In this document: positions 43,336 through 51,744 of the stretch, one piece after another
Layout: the number at the start of each line of letters is the position of its first letter
Position numbering within the stretch: position 1 is the stretch's first letter
Origin: Bradyrhizobium vignae
GTDB lineage: Bacteria; Pseudomonadota; Alphaproteobacteria; Rhizobiales; Xanthobacteraceae
NCBI RefSeq assembly: GCF_004114425.1
Contig: NZ_RDQF01000018.1
Coordinates: 62,001 to 126,000 of the forward strand
DNA length: 64,000 nucleotides
Direction of reading: 5' to 3'
Translations under genes and position numbers: made by a program
The notes under the pieces: model-generated
What the model was told of the DNA's origin: nothing
The model's input: only the letters and a program-made list of their open reading frames with translations
Database searches by the model: none

Positions 43336-43575
43336 TCTCGTCGAGCGGGCGCAAGATGGCTCTGGACTCATGCCAATGCAGCTGTCGAGGCGAAGACGCG
43401 CGGGCTGAGCCTCGCCACCGGAGGCGCCCCGGCGATCGAGCCGGCACTGTCGCCGTATCGCGAGCGCGGCTTCAGCAATAGCGAGGCGTTCGCCGATGGG
43501 CCGAGCGCCTTCAAACAGTTTGCTGGACGTTGTGCTTCAATCCGCCCCAATGCAAGAAATCTGCACCGCATCCTG

Positions 43576-43743
43576 TCACGCGAAGTCGTCGTCCGCTTCT
43601 TGCTTCGAAGGCGCGTCCTGCGTCTTGCGTCCAAGAAACGTATCGGGTGGCGGTTGCTTCAACAACTCGCGGCATTCGCGCACGATCTGCCGCATGTATT
43701 CGGCCTGCTCATGTTCGACAGGCAATGGCCGATAGACCCGCAT
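43576..43743 (-). CDS. Small hypothetical protein (55 aa)
   Basis: Starts MRVYRPLPVEHEQAEYMRQI and ends in an acidic tail (EADDDFA). The motif LLKQPPPDTFLGRKT resembles small Bradyrhizobium proteins of unknown role that I recall having a PDTFLGRKT core. The ATG at 43741-43743 follows AAGGGAG at ideal spacing; the longer frame upstream lacks coding character. Probably soluble and cytoplasmic. Confidence 0.7.
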   Translation of the reverse strand: MRVYRPLPVEHEQAEYMRQIVRECRELLKQPPPDTFLGRKTQDAPSKQEADDDFA

Positions 43744-44067
43744 CTGGTGCTCCCTTCGCTTTTGCAGGCGGGAGCGCGCTCGGTCTCTCAGCCACCGACG
43801 CCCACGGACGAAAGCCTTGGCCGGTGATGTCCTACAAACTAGCTGGAGTCGCTTCGGTTCAAAAATGAACTTTGGTGTCACGCGCGCAAGATGAGTAAGT
43901 GGCGCAAACGACTGAACTTGCACCTGAAAATTTAATACGCGCAACATATCAAATGATGTGACTCCGCTTTGCCAGGAGCATAAGGTTAAGCCATCAAGGC
44001 TTGAGGCATCGATCGGCGATGAGAACGCCAGTTGCGCTCCCGCCCTACTCCAACGAGGAGCCGCGCC
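43744..44067. other. Intergenic region without a recognised gene
   Basis: This 324-bp stretch is more A/T-rich than its surroundings. I see a short symmetry GTTCA-AAAA-TGAAC near 43856-43869 and an A/T-rich TTGCAC...AATTTAATAC segment near 43917-43940 that could be promoter-like. No gene, strong hairpin or repeat is supported. Confidence 0.4.
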
Positions 44068-44268
44068 ATGCTGAAGCGGCGTCGTTTCAAACAGACCACG
44101 ACACTGAACGAAAGACTCGCGGACGAGGCCGCTCGCTGCCGCGCGGAAGCGCGCACACTGGCACCGGGCCGCCGCCGTGAGATGCTGCTGCGTCAGGCGC
44201 GGCAGGACGAGACGGCCATGCAGATCGAGGCCTGGCTCCGCTCGCCCGGCCTGAGGGCGCCGACATGA
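44068..44268 (+). CDS. Small basic hypothetical protein (66 aa)
   Basis: Begins MLKRRRFKQTTTLNERLADE and is rich in Arg, Ala and Glu, predicted to be mostly helical (RREMLLRQARQDETAMQIEAWL). GAGGAG at 44055-44060 is correctly spaced for the ATG at 44068. Its stop overlaps the ATG of the next small gene (ATGA), so both are translated together. Similar small proteins are common in Bradyrhizobium as I recall; function unknown. Confidence 0.7.
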   Translation: MLKRRRFKQTTTLNERLADEAARCRAEARTLAPGRRREMLLRQARQDETAMQIEAWLRSPGLRAPT

Positions 44269-44486
44269 CGCAGCAATATCGCGCTTATCTCGTCGGCGAG
44301 AACGGCGTCTTCCGCTCCGCCGAAGCCTTTGAAGCCTCGTCCGATTCCTCTGCCTTGGCCTTTGCGAAGCAGTTCACGCGGCTGGGCAAGGTCGAGGTCT
44401 GGCAACTCGGCCGGAAGATCGCCGTGCTGGAGTCCGAGCAGTCTCGGCTACTCGAGCCAACCCGCCCGACACTGACGCGTCAATGA
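44265..44486 (+). CDS. Small hypothetical protein (73 aa)
   Basis: Begins MTQQYRAYLVGENGVFRSAE and contains AFAKQFTRLGKVEVWQLGRKI, a compact alpha/beta-like sequence with a hydrophobic pattern fitting a small globular domain. Translationally coupled to the preceding 66-residue gene through ATGA. Function unknown; coupling suggests the two act together. Confidence 0.7.
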   Translation: MTQQYRAYLVGENGVFRSAEAFEASSDSSALAFAKQFTRLGKVEVWQLGRKIAVLESEQSRLLEPTRPTLTRQ

Positions 44487-44757
44487 TCGCGTGCGTGCGA
44501 TCGCAACACCCCCTCACTCCTCCGCAAGCTTGCGCTCGATCTCGGCGAACGAGCGCTGCACGCCGACTGCGACATCGTGCTGGTCGAGTGCGTCGCGCTG
44601 GAGCACGCGCAGGCCGTGCCCACGGGCGCTGGCCGGCGCCGTGTTCAAAAACTGGTTCGATGACGCCCTTGGCGGAGCGGGATGGCCTTGGGATCGCCCC
44701 TGGCGATCAGGAGCCGCAACAGGCTCTGACATTCGGCCAAACCGGGCATGGCCTCTC

Positions 44758-44862
44758 TCACCTTTGCTGCGATCTCGGCTTCGGCCGCTTGACCGGCTGG
44801 GTATGGATACCGAACAGCGCCAGCAACAGCGCGACTTCTTCCTTCGAACCGATCTGGATCAT
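44758..44862 (-). CDS. Candidate micro-protein (34 aa)
   Basis: Reads MIQIGSKEEVALLLALFGIH followed by a basic tail (PVKRPKPRSQQR). The ATG at 44860-44862 is preceded by AGGAGAG at good spacing. A short amphipathic helix with a basic tail suggests membrane or nucleic-acid contact, but the length leaves real doubt that it is a gene. Confidence 0.4.
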   Translation of the reverse strand: MIQIGSKEEVALLLALFGIHTQPVKRPKPRSQQR

Positions 44863-44998
44863 GATTGTCTCTCCTGTTCGCTCCGTTGGTCGGGGCTTGG
44901 CCCGGTGGAGTTCAGGACGATCCGGTTTCAGCAATGTTTCAGGCGTGTTTCGTCGGGGCGATCTGCGGCGACAGGCCCCACAAAGCCACACGACAAAA

Positions 44999-45015
44999 GC
45001 CCCGCGATGCGGGGC
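44999..45015 (-). terminator. Hairpin, probable rho-independent terminator
   Basis: GCCCCGC (44999-45005) pairs with GCGGGGC (45009-45015) around a 3-nt loop. On the minus strand the stem is followed by TTTTGTCG; on the plus strand by CTTTC, so the minus-strand direction is the better terminator. There is no confident minus-strand gene just upstream, so its partner transcript is unclear. Confidence 0.55.
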
Positions 45016-45072
45016 CTTTCATCCCGAGCGCCAGCCATCGTCGCGACGCCGGCGCTCGCCTATGGTCTCATT

Positions 45073-45103
45073 TTGCCAGTGTTTTGTCCGGTCGGGGCAA
45101 ACT
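45073..45103. repeat. Short hairpin repeat, copy 1
   Basis: The segment contains GTTTTGTCCGGTCGGGGCAA, with the symmetry TTG-CC...GG-CAA. A related segment is at 45491-45520. I recall similar TTTTGCCCGACGGG-CAA strings as frequent intergenic elements in Bradyrhizobium. Confidence 0.45.
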
Positions 45104-45202
45104 TTATCTCAAATGCAGCAAAGCGGATTCGGCGAAACGAAATCTCTCCGCGTCATGCTGGGACATGTCGTCTGGAACGGCGGCAAGCCGGAGAGATCTA
45201 CA

Positions 45203-45388
45203 ATGTACTACGTCGCTGCTGCATTGCTGGTGCTGTCGGGACTATTCTATTCCGCGAGCCATCATGAGCTCGGCCAATTCGGAGCAGACGCGTGCAGTTA
45301 TGGCGGCACCTTCTGCGACAATCCGGTGGTCCTTTTCACCGGCGCGGCGCTGGCCGCCGCCTGGGGCATGCTCGTCAGCGTCAAGTAG
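45203..45388 (+). CDS. Small membrane protein (61 aa)
   Basis: Begins MYYVAAALLVLSGLFYSASH and ends VVLFTGAALAAAWGMLVSVK. Two transmembrane segments flank a loop with two cysteines (ACSYGGTFCDNP), which would face the periplasm and could form a disulfide. GGAGAG precedes the ATG at 45203. The two-helix, Cys-pair layout is typical of small conserved Bradyrhizobium proteins as I recall. Function unknown. Confidence 0.7.
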   Translation: MYYVAAALLVLSGLFYSASHHELGQFGADACSYGGTFCDNPVVLFTGAALAAAWGMLVSVK

Positions 45389-45490
45389 GACGCTGGGCGC
45401 AGCACCACTTCCATGCGGCATCCGCCACCGCCACCGGGCGCGAAGCCTGGCGAACGGGCGTGACGTCCTGAATTGCTCGATGATGGCAAT

Positions 45491-45520
45491 CTACCCCTGT
45501 TTTGCCCGACGGAGCAAGCA
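45491..45520. repeat. Short hairpin repeat, copy 2
   Basis: CTACCCCTGTTTTGCCCGAC followed by GGAGCAAGCA. It shares the TGTTTTG-CCG core and flanking CAA with 45073-45103. It lies in the 233-bp gap between the small membrane protein and the NRAMP-related gene. Confidence 0.45.
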
Positions 45521-45621
45521 GACTTAGCATTATCAGAAATGCGCGGCTCGCGTGGCCGGGAACTTTCATTCCCTCGTCGGCATTTGCTATGAAGATACAA
45601 CCCTGACTGAGGCCCCCTTCC

Positions 45622-46908
45622 ATGAGCGACAGCGACGCGGCCCCCACAAAATCCGCGCCGACGCTGCTGCAACGATTGGGGCCCGGCCTCGTCACCGGAG
45701 CTGCCGACGACGATCCGTCGGGCATCGCCACCTATTCGCAGGCCGGCGCGCAATTCGGCTACGGTCTGCTGTGGACCGTATTTCTGACCACGCCATTCAT
45801 GATCGCGATCCAGCTCGTCAGCGCGCAGATCGGACGCGTCACCGGCAAGGGGCTGGCCGCCAACGTCGTGAAGGTCGCGCCGCGCTGGGCGGTTCTGGCG
45901 CTGGTCGCCATGCTCGTTGCCGCGAACACGTTCAACATCGCCGCCGACATCGCCGCGATGGCCGAGGCCCTCTCACTCGTCATCGGCGGCCTGAACCACG
46001 AGCACGCGTTGATCTTCGCGGCCGGCTCGACCCTGCTCCAGGTGTTCCTGCCGTACCGACGCTATTCGCCCGTATTGAAATTCCTCACCTTGGCGCTGTT
46101 CGCCTATGTCGCGACCGCCTTCACCGTCAGGATTCCCTGGAGCACGGCGCTGCTCGCCGCGGTGTGGCCGAAGGCCAATGTCAGCGGCGATTATTTTCTG
46201 ATGGTGGTCGCCGTGCTCGGCACCACCATCAGCCCCTATCTGTTTTTCTGGCAGGCCTCGCAGGAGGTCGAGGAGATGAACCAGGGCAGGCGTGACAAGC
46301 CGCTTCGCCAACTCAAGCACGGCGGCCGCCCGGAGCTCGCGCGCATCAGGGCCGACACCATCTCCGGCATGCTGCTCTCCAACAGCATCGCGTTCTTCAT
46401 CATTCTCACCACGGCGTCGGTCCTGCACGCCAACGGCGTCACCAACATCAGTTCGGCCACGGAAGCGGCTGAAGCGTTGCGGCCGCTCGCCGGGGATTTC
46501 ACCTTTGCCCTGTTTGCGACCGGCATCATCGGCACCGGCTTGCTCGCCATCCCCGTCCTGGCGGGCTCGGCCGCTTACGGAGTCGCAGAGATCTTCGGCT
46601 GGCGTGCCACGCTGGAGGCGAAGCCGGACGAAGCGGCCGGCTTCTACACCATCATCGCCGCGGCAACCCTCATCGGCTTCGGCCTCGGCTTCACCGGAAT
46701 CGACTCGATCCATATGCTGGTGTGGAGCGCGGTGCTCAACGGCATTGTCGCCGTCCCCATCATGGCGATGATGATGCTGATCGTCTCCAGCCGCGCGATC
46801 ATGGGCCGCTTCAGGGCCCGCTCATGGCTGATCGCGCTGGGCTGGCTCGCCACCGCGCTGATGGCGCTGGCCGTCCTCGCTTTGCTGGGTTCATCGTTGA
46901 CTGGATGA
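45622..46908 (+). CDS. NRAMP-related divalent metal transporter with non-canonical motifs
   Basis: A 428-residue polytopic protein of the NRAMP superfamily (about 11 predicted helices). In canonical NRAMP/MntH the first helix has DPGN and the sixth MPH, which bind the metal. Here the first-helix motif is DDDPSGIATYSQAGA, and the corresponding later segment is TTISPYLFFWQASQEVEEM, so both motifs are replaced. The protein may therefore carry a different ion, as NRAMP-related magnesium and aluminium transporters do. No Mn- or Fe-responsive site or regulator gene was recognised nearby. Confidence 0.82.
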   Translation: MSDSDAAPTKSAPTLLQRLGPGLVTGAADDDPSGIATYSQAGAQFGYGLLWTVFLTTPFMIAIQLVSAQIGRVTGKGLAANVVKVAPRWAVLALVAMLVAANTFNIAADIAAMAEALSLVIGGLNHEHALIFAAGSTLLQVFLPYRRYSPVLKFLTLALFAYVATAFTVRIPWSTALLAAVWPKANVSGDYFLMVVAVLGTTISPYLFFWQASQEVEEMNQGRRDKPLRQLKHGGRPELARIRADTISGMLLSNSIAFFIILTTASVLHANGVTNISSATEAAEALRPLAGDFTFALFATGIIGTGLLAIPVLAGSAAYGVAEIFGWRATLEAKPDEAAGFYTIIAAATLIGFGLGFTGIDSIHMLVWSAVLNGIVAVPIMAMMMLIVSSRAIMGRFRARSWLIALGWLATALMALAVLALLGSSLTG

Positions 46909-46971
46909 CGCGACTGCGCACGATTGCCGCGCGCATTCGCCGAAGACGAGCGGTCGCAGCAGCCGAGAGCG

Positions 46972-47256
46972 CTACGGCGTCACGGGATTGACGGTGGGGG
47001 ACGTCTTGGGTCCCGGCCGCACTGGCTCGATCGGCGACTTCGGTTTGGTCGGTAGCACCGTGGCGCCAGCGGCCCGTGCCGCGTCTCCCGTGGTCGCATA
47101 CATTGCAACATGGGCCGGCTGCGTCTTGGCGCGGCTCCAGGGTCCGTGGTCGACGATCAGCATTGCAGCAATCGTCACACCCGCGACGATCAGCGCGATC
47201 ACGCCGGGATGGCGGAGAGCGGCGGAGATGGAGCTTGCGAAACGGCCAATTGTCAT
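46972..47256 (-). CDS. Small membrane-anchored protein (94 aa)
   Basis: One hydrophobic segment (GVIALIVAGVTIAAMLIV, about residues 18-36) follows a short N-terminus, then a Thr/Pro/Lys-rich periplasmic tail (PTKPKSPIEPVRPGPKTSPT). Likely an inner-membrane anchor with a disordered tail. The Shine-Dalgarno (GCGGAT) is weak. It lies between the convergent NRAMP-related gene and the arginase gene. Function unknown. Confidence 0.55.
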   Translation of the reverse strand: MTIGRFASSISAALRHPGVIALIVAGVTIAAMLIVDHGPWSRAKTQPAHVAMYATTGDAARAAGATVLPTKPKSPIEPVRPGPKTSPTVNPVTP

Positions 47257-47435
47257 CGAAGGATCCGCTATCTTCCCTATCGCAGGTCAATGCGATGGCG
47301 CCCCATCAGGTTCCCGTTTCCATCAAGCAAGTTCCGAGCCAACAGCGCCTTTCCTGTTGATTTGCCGAAACCAAATTCCGCGCCGTGAACACGTTTCCGA
47401 CTGCTGCGCTTTCAGCACACACGCCGTCCGCCGCT

Positions 47436-48413
47436 TTACTCGCCCGGCGCGATTGCGTTGCTGGGCGTCGGCCGGTCGGTGATCTGCTGACCGAATAGGC
47501 TGCCGATCAGCTCAACTGCAGTACGCGCGGTCCGACCACGTTCGTCCAGGAAGGGATTTAGCTCGACGATGTCGACCGATCCTACGACGCCGGAATCGTG
47601 CAACAGCTCCATGATCAGGTGCGCCTCGCGATAGGTGGCCCCACCCGGCACTGTGGTGCCGACGCCCGGCGCCACGCAAGGGTCGAGGAAATCAACGTCG
47701 AAGCTGACATGCAGCACGCCATTGCCCGCCTTGACCCGCTCGATGACGCGGCGGATCAGGACGGCGACGCCGAATTCGTCGATCTGGCGCATGTCGACGA
47801 TCCTGATCCGGCGCAAGCGCATCAACTCCTTCTCGAGCTTGTCGATCGAACGGGCGCCGAACAGGTCCAGCTTGTCCGGATTGATCGAAGCGCGCGGATC
47901 GTCACCCAGCAGGCCGTCGAGGCCGGGCTCGCCACACAAGAACGCGGCTGACATGCCGTGCATGTTTGCCGTGATCGTCGTCTCCGGCGTGTTGTAATCG
48001 GCGTGGGCATCGAGCCAGAGCACGAAGAGCTCGCGTCCACGTTCCTGCCAATGACGCGCCATCGCATTGACCGATCCCATCGACAGCGTGTGATCGCCGC
48101 CGAGGAAGATCGGCAGCGCGCCGGTTGTCGCGATCTCATAACCTTTGCGGCTCAGCACGCGCGTCCAGCGCTGGATCTCGCGGTAGTGATTGGCTTTTTC
48201 GGGCGGGCTGTCGGTGAGGTCCGGGACTCCGGCGACGGAAAGATCACCATGATCGCGGACCTCGAAATCCAGGCTTTCGAGCAGTGTCGCAAGGCCGGCG
48301 GTGCGCAGTGCGGCAGGACCCATCAAGGTGCCGCGCTGCGAGGCCCCCATGTCGATGGGAGCGCCGAGCAAGGCGATGCGCCGGGCTCGATCCGCCATGG
48401 TTCGATCGGTCAC
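47436..48413 (-). CDS. rocF: Arginase
   Basis: A 325-residue ureohydrolase. Manganese-binding motifs are GGDHTLSMGSVNA, WLDAHADYNTP and SFDVDFLDP, all with their His and Asp ligands, and NMHGMSAAFL is the arginase-type specificity segment (agmatinase differs here). The start is GTG with GGAGAC six bases upstream. It converts arginine to ornithine and urea. It is monocistronic with no adjacent ornithine cyclodeaminase or regulator in the window. Confidence 0.9.
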   Translation of the reverse strand: MTDRTMADRARRIALLGAPIDMGASQRGTLMGPAALRTAGLATLLESLDFEVRDHGDLSVAGVPDLTDSPPEKANHYREIQRWTRVLSRKGYEIATTGALPIFLGGDHTLSMGSVNAMARHWQERGRELFVLWLDAHADYNTPETTITANMHGMSAAFLCGEPGLDGLLGDDPRASINPDKLDLFGARSIDKLEKELMRLRRIRIVDMRQIDEFGVAVLIRRVIERVKAGNGVLHVSFDVDFLDPCVAPGVGTTVPGGATYREAHLIMELLHDSGVVGSVDIVELNPFLDERGRTARTAVELIGSLFGQQITDRPTPSNAIAPGE

Positions 48414-48571
48414 GGCTGTCTCCTGACATCAGCAAGGTTGACCTAGCCTAACAGAGATTCGCACCCGTCGTTTCCCGGGGAAGGTCCGCCCGAACAAATC
48501 ATCCGGAACAAAATCCCGCGCGCTGAATTGCCCATCCAAGGCCGGCACCCGCCGTCAATCACGGCGCCTGT

Positions 48572-48636
48572 CGCGGATAGCCAAAGGTCATCAGACCCGC
48601 TGTTCAAAACGAGCGCTCGCGCGGATAGCCAAAGGT
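48572..48636. repeat. 17-bp direct repeat
   Basis: CGCGGATAGCCAAAGGT occurs at 48572-48588 and again at 48620-48636, 48 bp apart. Read on the minus strand each copy encodes TFGYPR followed by a few residues and a stop, so it may derive from a duplicated gene end. It lies just upstream of the 86-residue gene. Confidence 0.45.
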
Positions 48637-48670
48637 GTCGGCCCGCATGTCAGGCCTGGAGGTCGCGCCC

Positions 48671-48931
48671 GTGAGCACGGAGATACCGCAACCCACTTCC
48701 CAACCCGGTGTGGCCGAGCGTGCCATCGATGCAGCGACGGACGTCTCCCGCACGATCGGCGAGGTCGCGGGAGGCCTGCGCGCAGCTGTCGACCGCCTGA
48801 CCTCTACGATCGAGGAAGCGCGAAAGCCTGGCGGAACTCTCGCGACAGTCGCGGCGATCACGCGCGAAGCACCGCTGACCAGCCTGTTCGTCGCATTCCT
48901 CTTTGGCGTCGCAATAGCGCGCCGGCGGTAG
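48671..48931 (+). CDS. Small protein with C-terminal membrane segment (86 aa)
   Basis: Starts at GTG 48671, supported by GGAGG at 48658-48662 with 8-bp spacing. An ATG at 48635 is in frame but lacks such a site. The protein has a helical region (RAIDAATDVSRTIGEVAGGL) and a C-terminal hydrophobic segment ending in ARRR (APLTSLFVAFLFGVAIARRR), the layout of a tail-anchored ElaB/YqjD-like protein. Those proteins bind ribosomes at the membrane; the similarity is only in architecture. Confidence 0.65.
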   Translation: MSTEIPQPTSQPGVAERAIDAATDVSRTIGEVAGGLRAAVDRLTSTIEEARKPGGTLATVAAITREAPLTSLFVAFLFGVAIARRR

Positions 48932-48947
48932 CAGCAAACCACCCTGC

Positions 48948-51688
48948 TCAGGCCGCGCTGACAGCCTCGAGCTCCGCGGCTAGGAACTGCTTTTCGAATG
49001 CCGCGGCAGGCATCGGACGGCCAAAGAAATATCCCTGCCCTTCCCCGCATCCCATGCTGACCAGGAGGTCGGCAGTTGCTTTGTTCTCGATGCCTTCGGC
49101 CACGACCGTCAGACCGAGCTGCTTGCTGAGGCCGATCGTCGAGCTGACGATGGCAGCATCGTCGGAATTCGCGAGAAGCCCAAATACGAACGATCGGTCG
49201 ATCTTGAGCCCGTCGAGCGGAAACTTCTTGAGATAACTCAGGCTCGCATAACCGGTACCGAAATCATCGAACAGGATTCGGACGCCGAGCTCCTGAATCC
49301 GCTTGAACATGGCGAGCACACGGCGTTCGTCATGGAGCAGGATGTTTTCGGTGACTTCGATTTCGAGAAGCGATGGCGTCAGCCCCGTCGCGTCGAGCAG
49401 GGCCGCGACCGAATGCGCGAGATCGCCGGATTGAAGCTGCGAGGGCGCGAGGTTGAGCGCGACGCGCACGTTGTTGCCGGACAATTCCCAGGCTCGCGCC
49501 TGGCGGCAGGCGGTTTCCATCACCCAGTTCGCGATCCGCTCCGACAGGGCCGACGTGTTGACCACCGGCATGAACTCTCCGGGCGAGACGTAGCCGCGCA
49601 CCGGATGTCGCCAGCGAATGAGCGCTTCGGCTCCGACCAGACTGCCGTCGATCAGACGAACCTGCGGCTGGTAGAATAGTTCGAACTCGCCGCGGTCGGC
49701 GGCAAGTGCCAGCTCCCGTTCCAGCGTCAGCCGGTTTTCGAGCTCCTGCCTGATCACGCTTTCGAAGATCACATGGCTGCCGCGCCGGGTCCTCTTCGCG
49801 CGGCTCAGCGCCAGATGGCCATTGCTCAGGAGATCATCGGCCTTTTGCCCACCTTCCGGATAGACGGCAACGCCAACGCTGATCCTGACGCGGTGCTGTC
49901 GCGCGCCCGTTGCGAGTGGCGCTTCAAACGCGTGCGCGATCCGCTCGGCAAACGCTGCGATCGGCTCGCCGACTTTCGCGCAATCGATCGCTATGGCAAA
50001 TTCGTCCCCGCCGAGCCGGGCCACGATCGCCTTACCATCGACTTCGCTCTGGAGACGCTCGGCAACCGCGCGCAGCACGAGGTCGCCGGCCGAGTGTCCG
50101 AGCATGTTGTTGATCTCTTGGAAGCCGTCGAGCCCGAGCACGAGCAGGGCGATGCCGGAAGACCGCCGCTCTGCCGCACGGATCAGATCGGTGAGGCCAG
50201 CTTGCAGCATGCTCCGGTTGGCAAGCCCGGTCAGCGCGTCGTGTTCGGCCAAGTATCGAATACGCTCAACTTCACGTTTGCGGACCGAAATATCGCGCAG
50301 GATCGCTCCGTATTGGAAGCCGTCCGTTCCCTGCCAGCCCGAGAAGCTCGCCTCGACCGGGAAGGTCTCCCCATTCTTGCGCCGGGCCTCGAACTCGACG
50401 ACGACCGCCCCGCCCGGAACGAGAAGCGCCTGGCGCGCCGCGTCGTGCATGGACGGCCTTGTACCGCCGTCCACCGGCAAAGCGGACAGCGTTTCGAACG
50501 GGCGGCCAATGATCTCGGCCGGCAGGTAGCCGAAGATCGCGCTCGCGCCGGGATTCCAAACCGTGATCCGGTGATCCTCGTCGGTGCAGACGAGCCCGTC
50601 GCCGAGCGACATCGCGATGCGATGAAAGCGGCTCTCTGCAATGCGTCCGAGCAGGCTACGAAAATCGATTTCGTCCAGCGCAGTTGCGGTCAGATAGGCA
50701 ACAGTGGCGATGTGAAACAGCGATGTGTCGATGACAAGAGCCCACCTCGCCTGCACCAAGGCCGCGACCAGTTCGAGGCCCATCCCGGCCGCGATGAGGA
50801 TCGCGACGCGAATTCCTGGTGCGAAGCGGCGCCACGAATACATCATCAGCGCGCAGATCACGCCCAGCCCAAGGATCATGCCGATATCGGACGTCCAGCG
50901 CAGCATCCGGTTCTGAAAGATGGATTCAGCAGCCAGCGCCTGGAGAATGGGCCCTGAGATGATCTTGCCGTTCGGAACGCTGAACCGGTCTCCGAGCTCG
51001 AGCGCTGTCGCACCGACGATGATCTTCTTGTCTTTCAGCTTGCCGAGCGTGGTGGTATCGCCGCGTAGCACGTCGACATAAGAGACAGTGGGAATGGTGG
51101 CCGCACGGATACTGAAATCTATCAGGAAGGGCGGCCGCCGATTGGCATCCTGTCCCGCCAGCACGACCGCCATCGAAGGCATGAAGGCGTCGCCGAGCTT
51201 CTCGCCGAACGGATAGCGACGAACGAGTCCGTCGGATTCGACTGCGACATTGACGACGGCCGGCCACGACTGTTGCCGAACGACTTGAGGGGGCGGTTGA
51301 CGTGAGCCGGACCACCATTCGGCGTCGGCTGCTTGAAGGACGGCAGGATGGTCGAGCCGCCGACCTCACGGAGCGCATTGACGAAAGCCTCGTCCGATGC
51401 AGGATCCGACGGCGTGCTGAAATCGACATCCAAGGCGACGTCCTGCGCTCCCGCGGCCTCGAGCCTGCGCAGCAGCGCGGCGTGCAACCTGCGCGGCCAG
51501 GGCCAGACCCCGATCTGGTCGATCGACGGCGCGTCGATAGCCACGACCACGACATTGCCGCTGGCGTCACGTGACTGCCAGGCGAAGCGCAGGTCGGTGA
51601 GCGCGTTGCGAATCGAACCGTGCCATCCCGTAGACAGCACGATCGCAAGCGCGATCACAACCAGAATATGTGGCCGATAGCGTTTCAC
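48948..51688 (-). pseudogene. CHASE2-PAS-GGDEF-EAL signalling protein interrupted by a -1 frameshift
   Basis: Two frames together form one sensor of about 913 residues. The N-terminal frame (start GTG at 51688, MKRYRPHILVVIALAIVLST) encodes a signal/TM helix and the first half of an extracytoplasmic CHASE2 domain up to HVNRPLKSF. The remaining frame continues SWPAVVNVAVESDGLVRRYP, then the CHASE2 end, three TM helices, a PAS domain (ASAIFGYLPAEIIGRPFETL), GGDEF with intact RLGGDEFAI and EAL with intact EALIRW and DDFGTGYASL. The shift is between 51270 and 51290, and one added base restores the frame. If intact it would sense a periplasmic signal and make or degrade c-di-GMP. It lies 56 bp downstream of the FecR gene. 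Confidence 0.8.
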
Positions 51689-51744
51689 TGATCCTCTCGC
51701 GCCCCGCTCCAGCGGGTGCGCCCCTCATCCCCTAGCAAACCGCC

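Larger units (their letters stand above)
42959..43575. other. Intergenic interval with terminator and gene remnants
   Basis: No intact gene. It contains a strong hairpin terminator (43076-43107), a probable GNAT-like remnant on the minus strand (43192-43335, listed separately), and on the plus strand around 43380-43520 a frame with protein-like text (SPYRERGFSNSEAFADG) but no start or family I can name. Confidence 0.4.
44487..45202. other. Low-density interval with a hairpin, a possible micro-gene and a repeat
   Basis: The 716-bp region contains the 34-codon candidate gene at 44758-44862, a hairpin at 44999-45015 and a short hairpin repeat at 45073-45103. Between 44514 and 44732 both strands show moderately protein-like text (minus: ALDQHDVAVGVQRSFAEIER; plus: HADCDIVLVECVALEHAQAV), but neither has a supported start, so this may be a decayed gene. 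Confidence 0.35.

Noticed and set aside
44514..44732. Protein-like text on both strands
   Set aside because: No start codon with a ribosome site on either strand and no family I can name; left as a possible remnant in the interval description.
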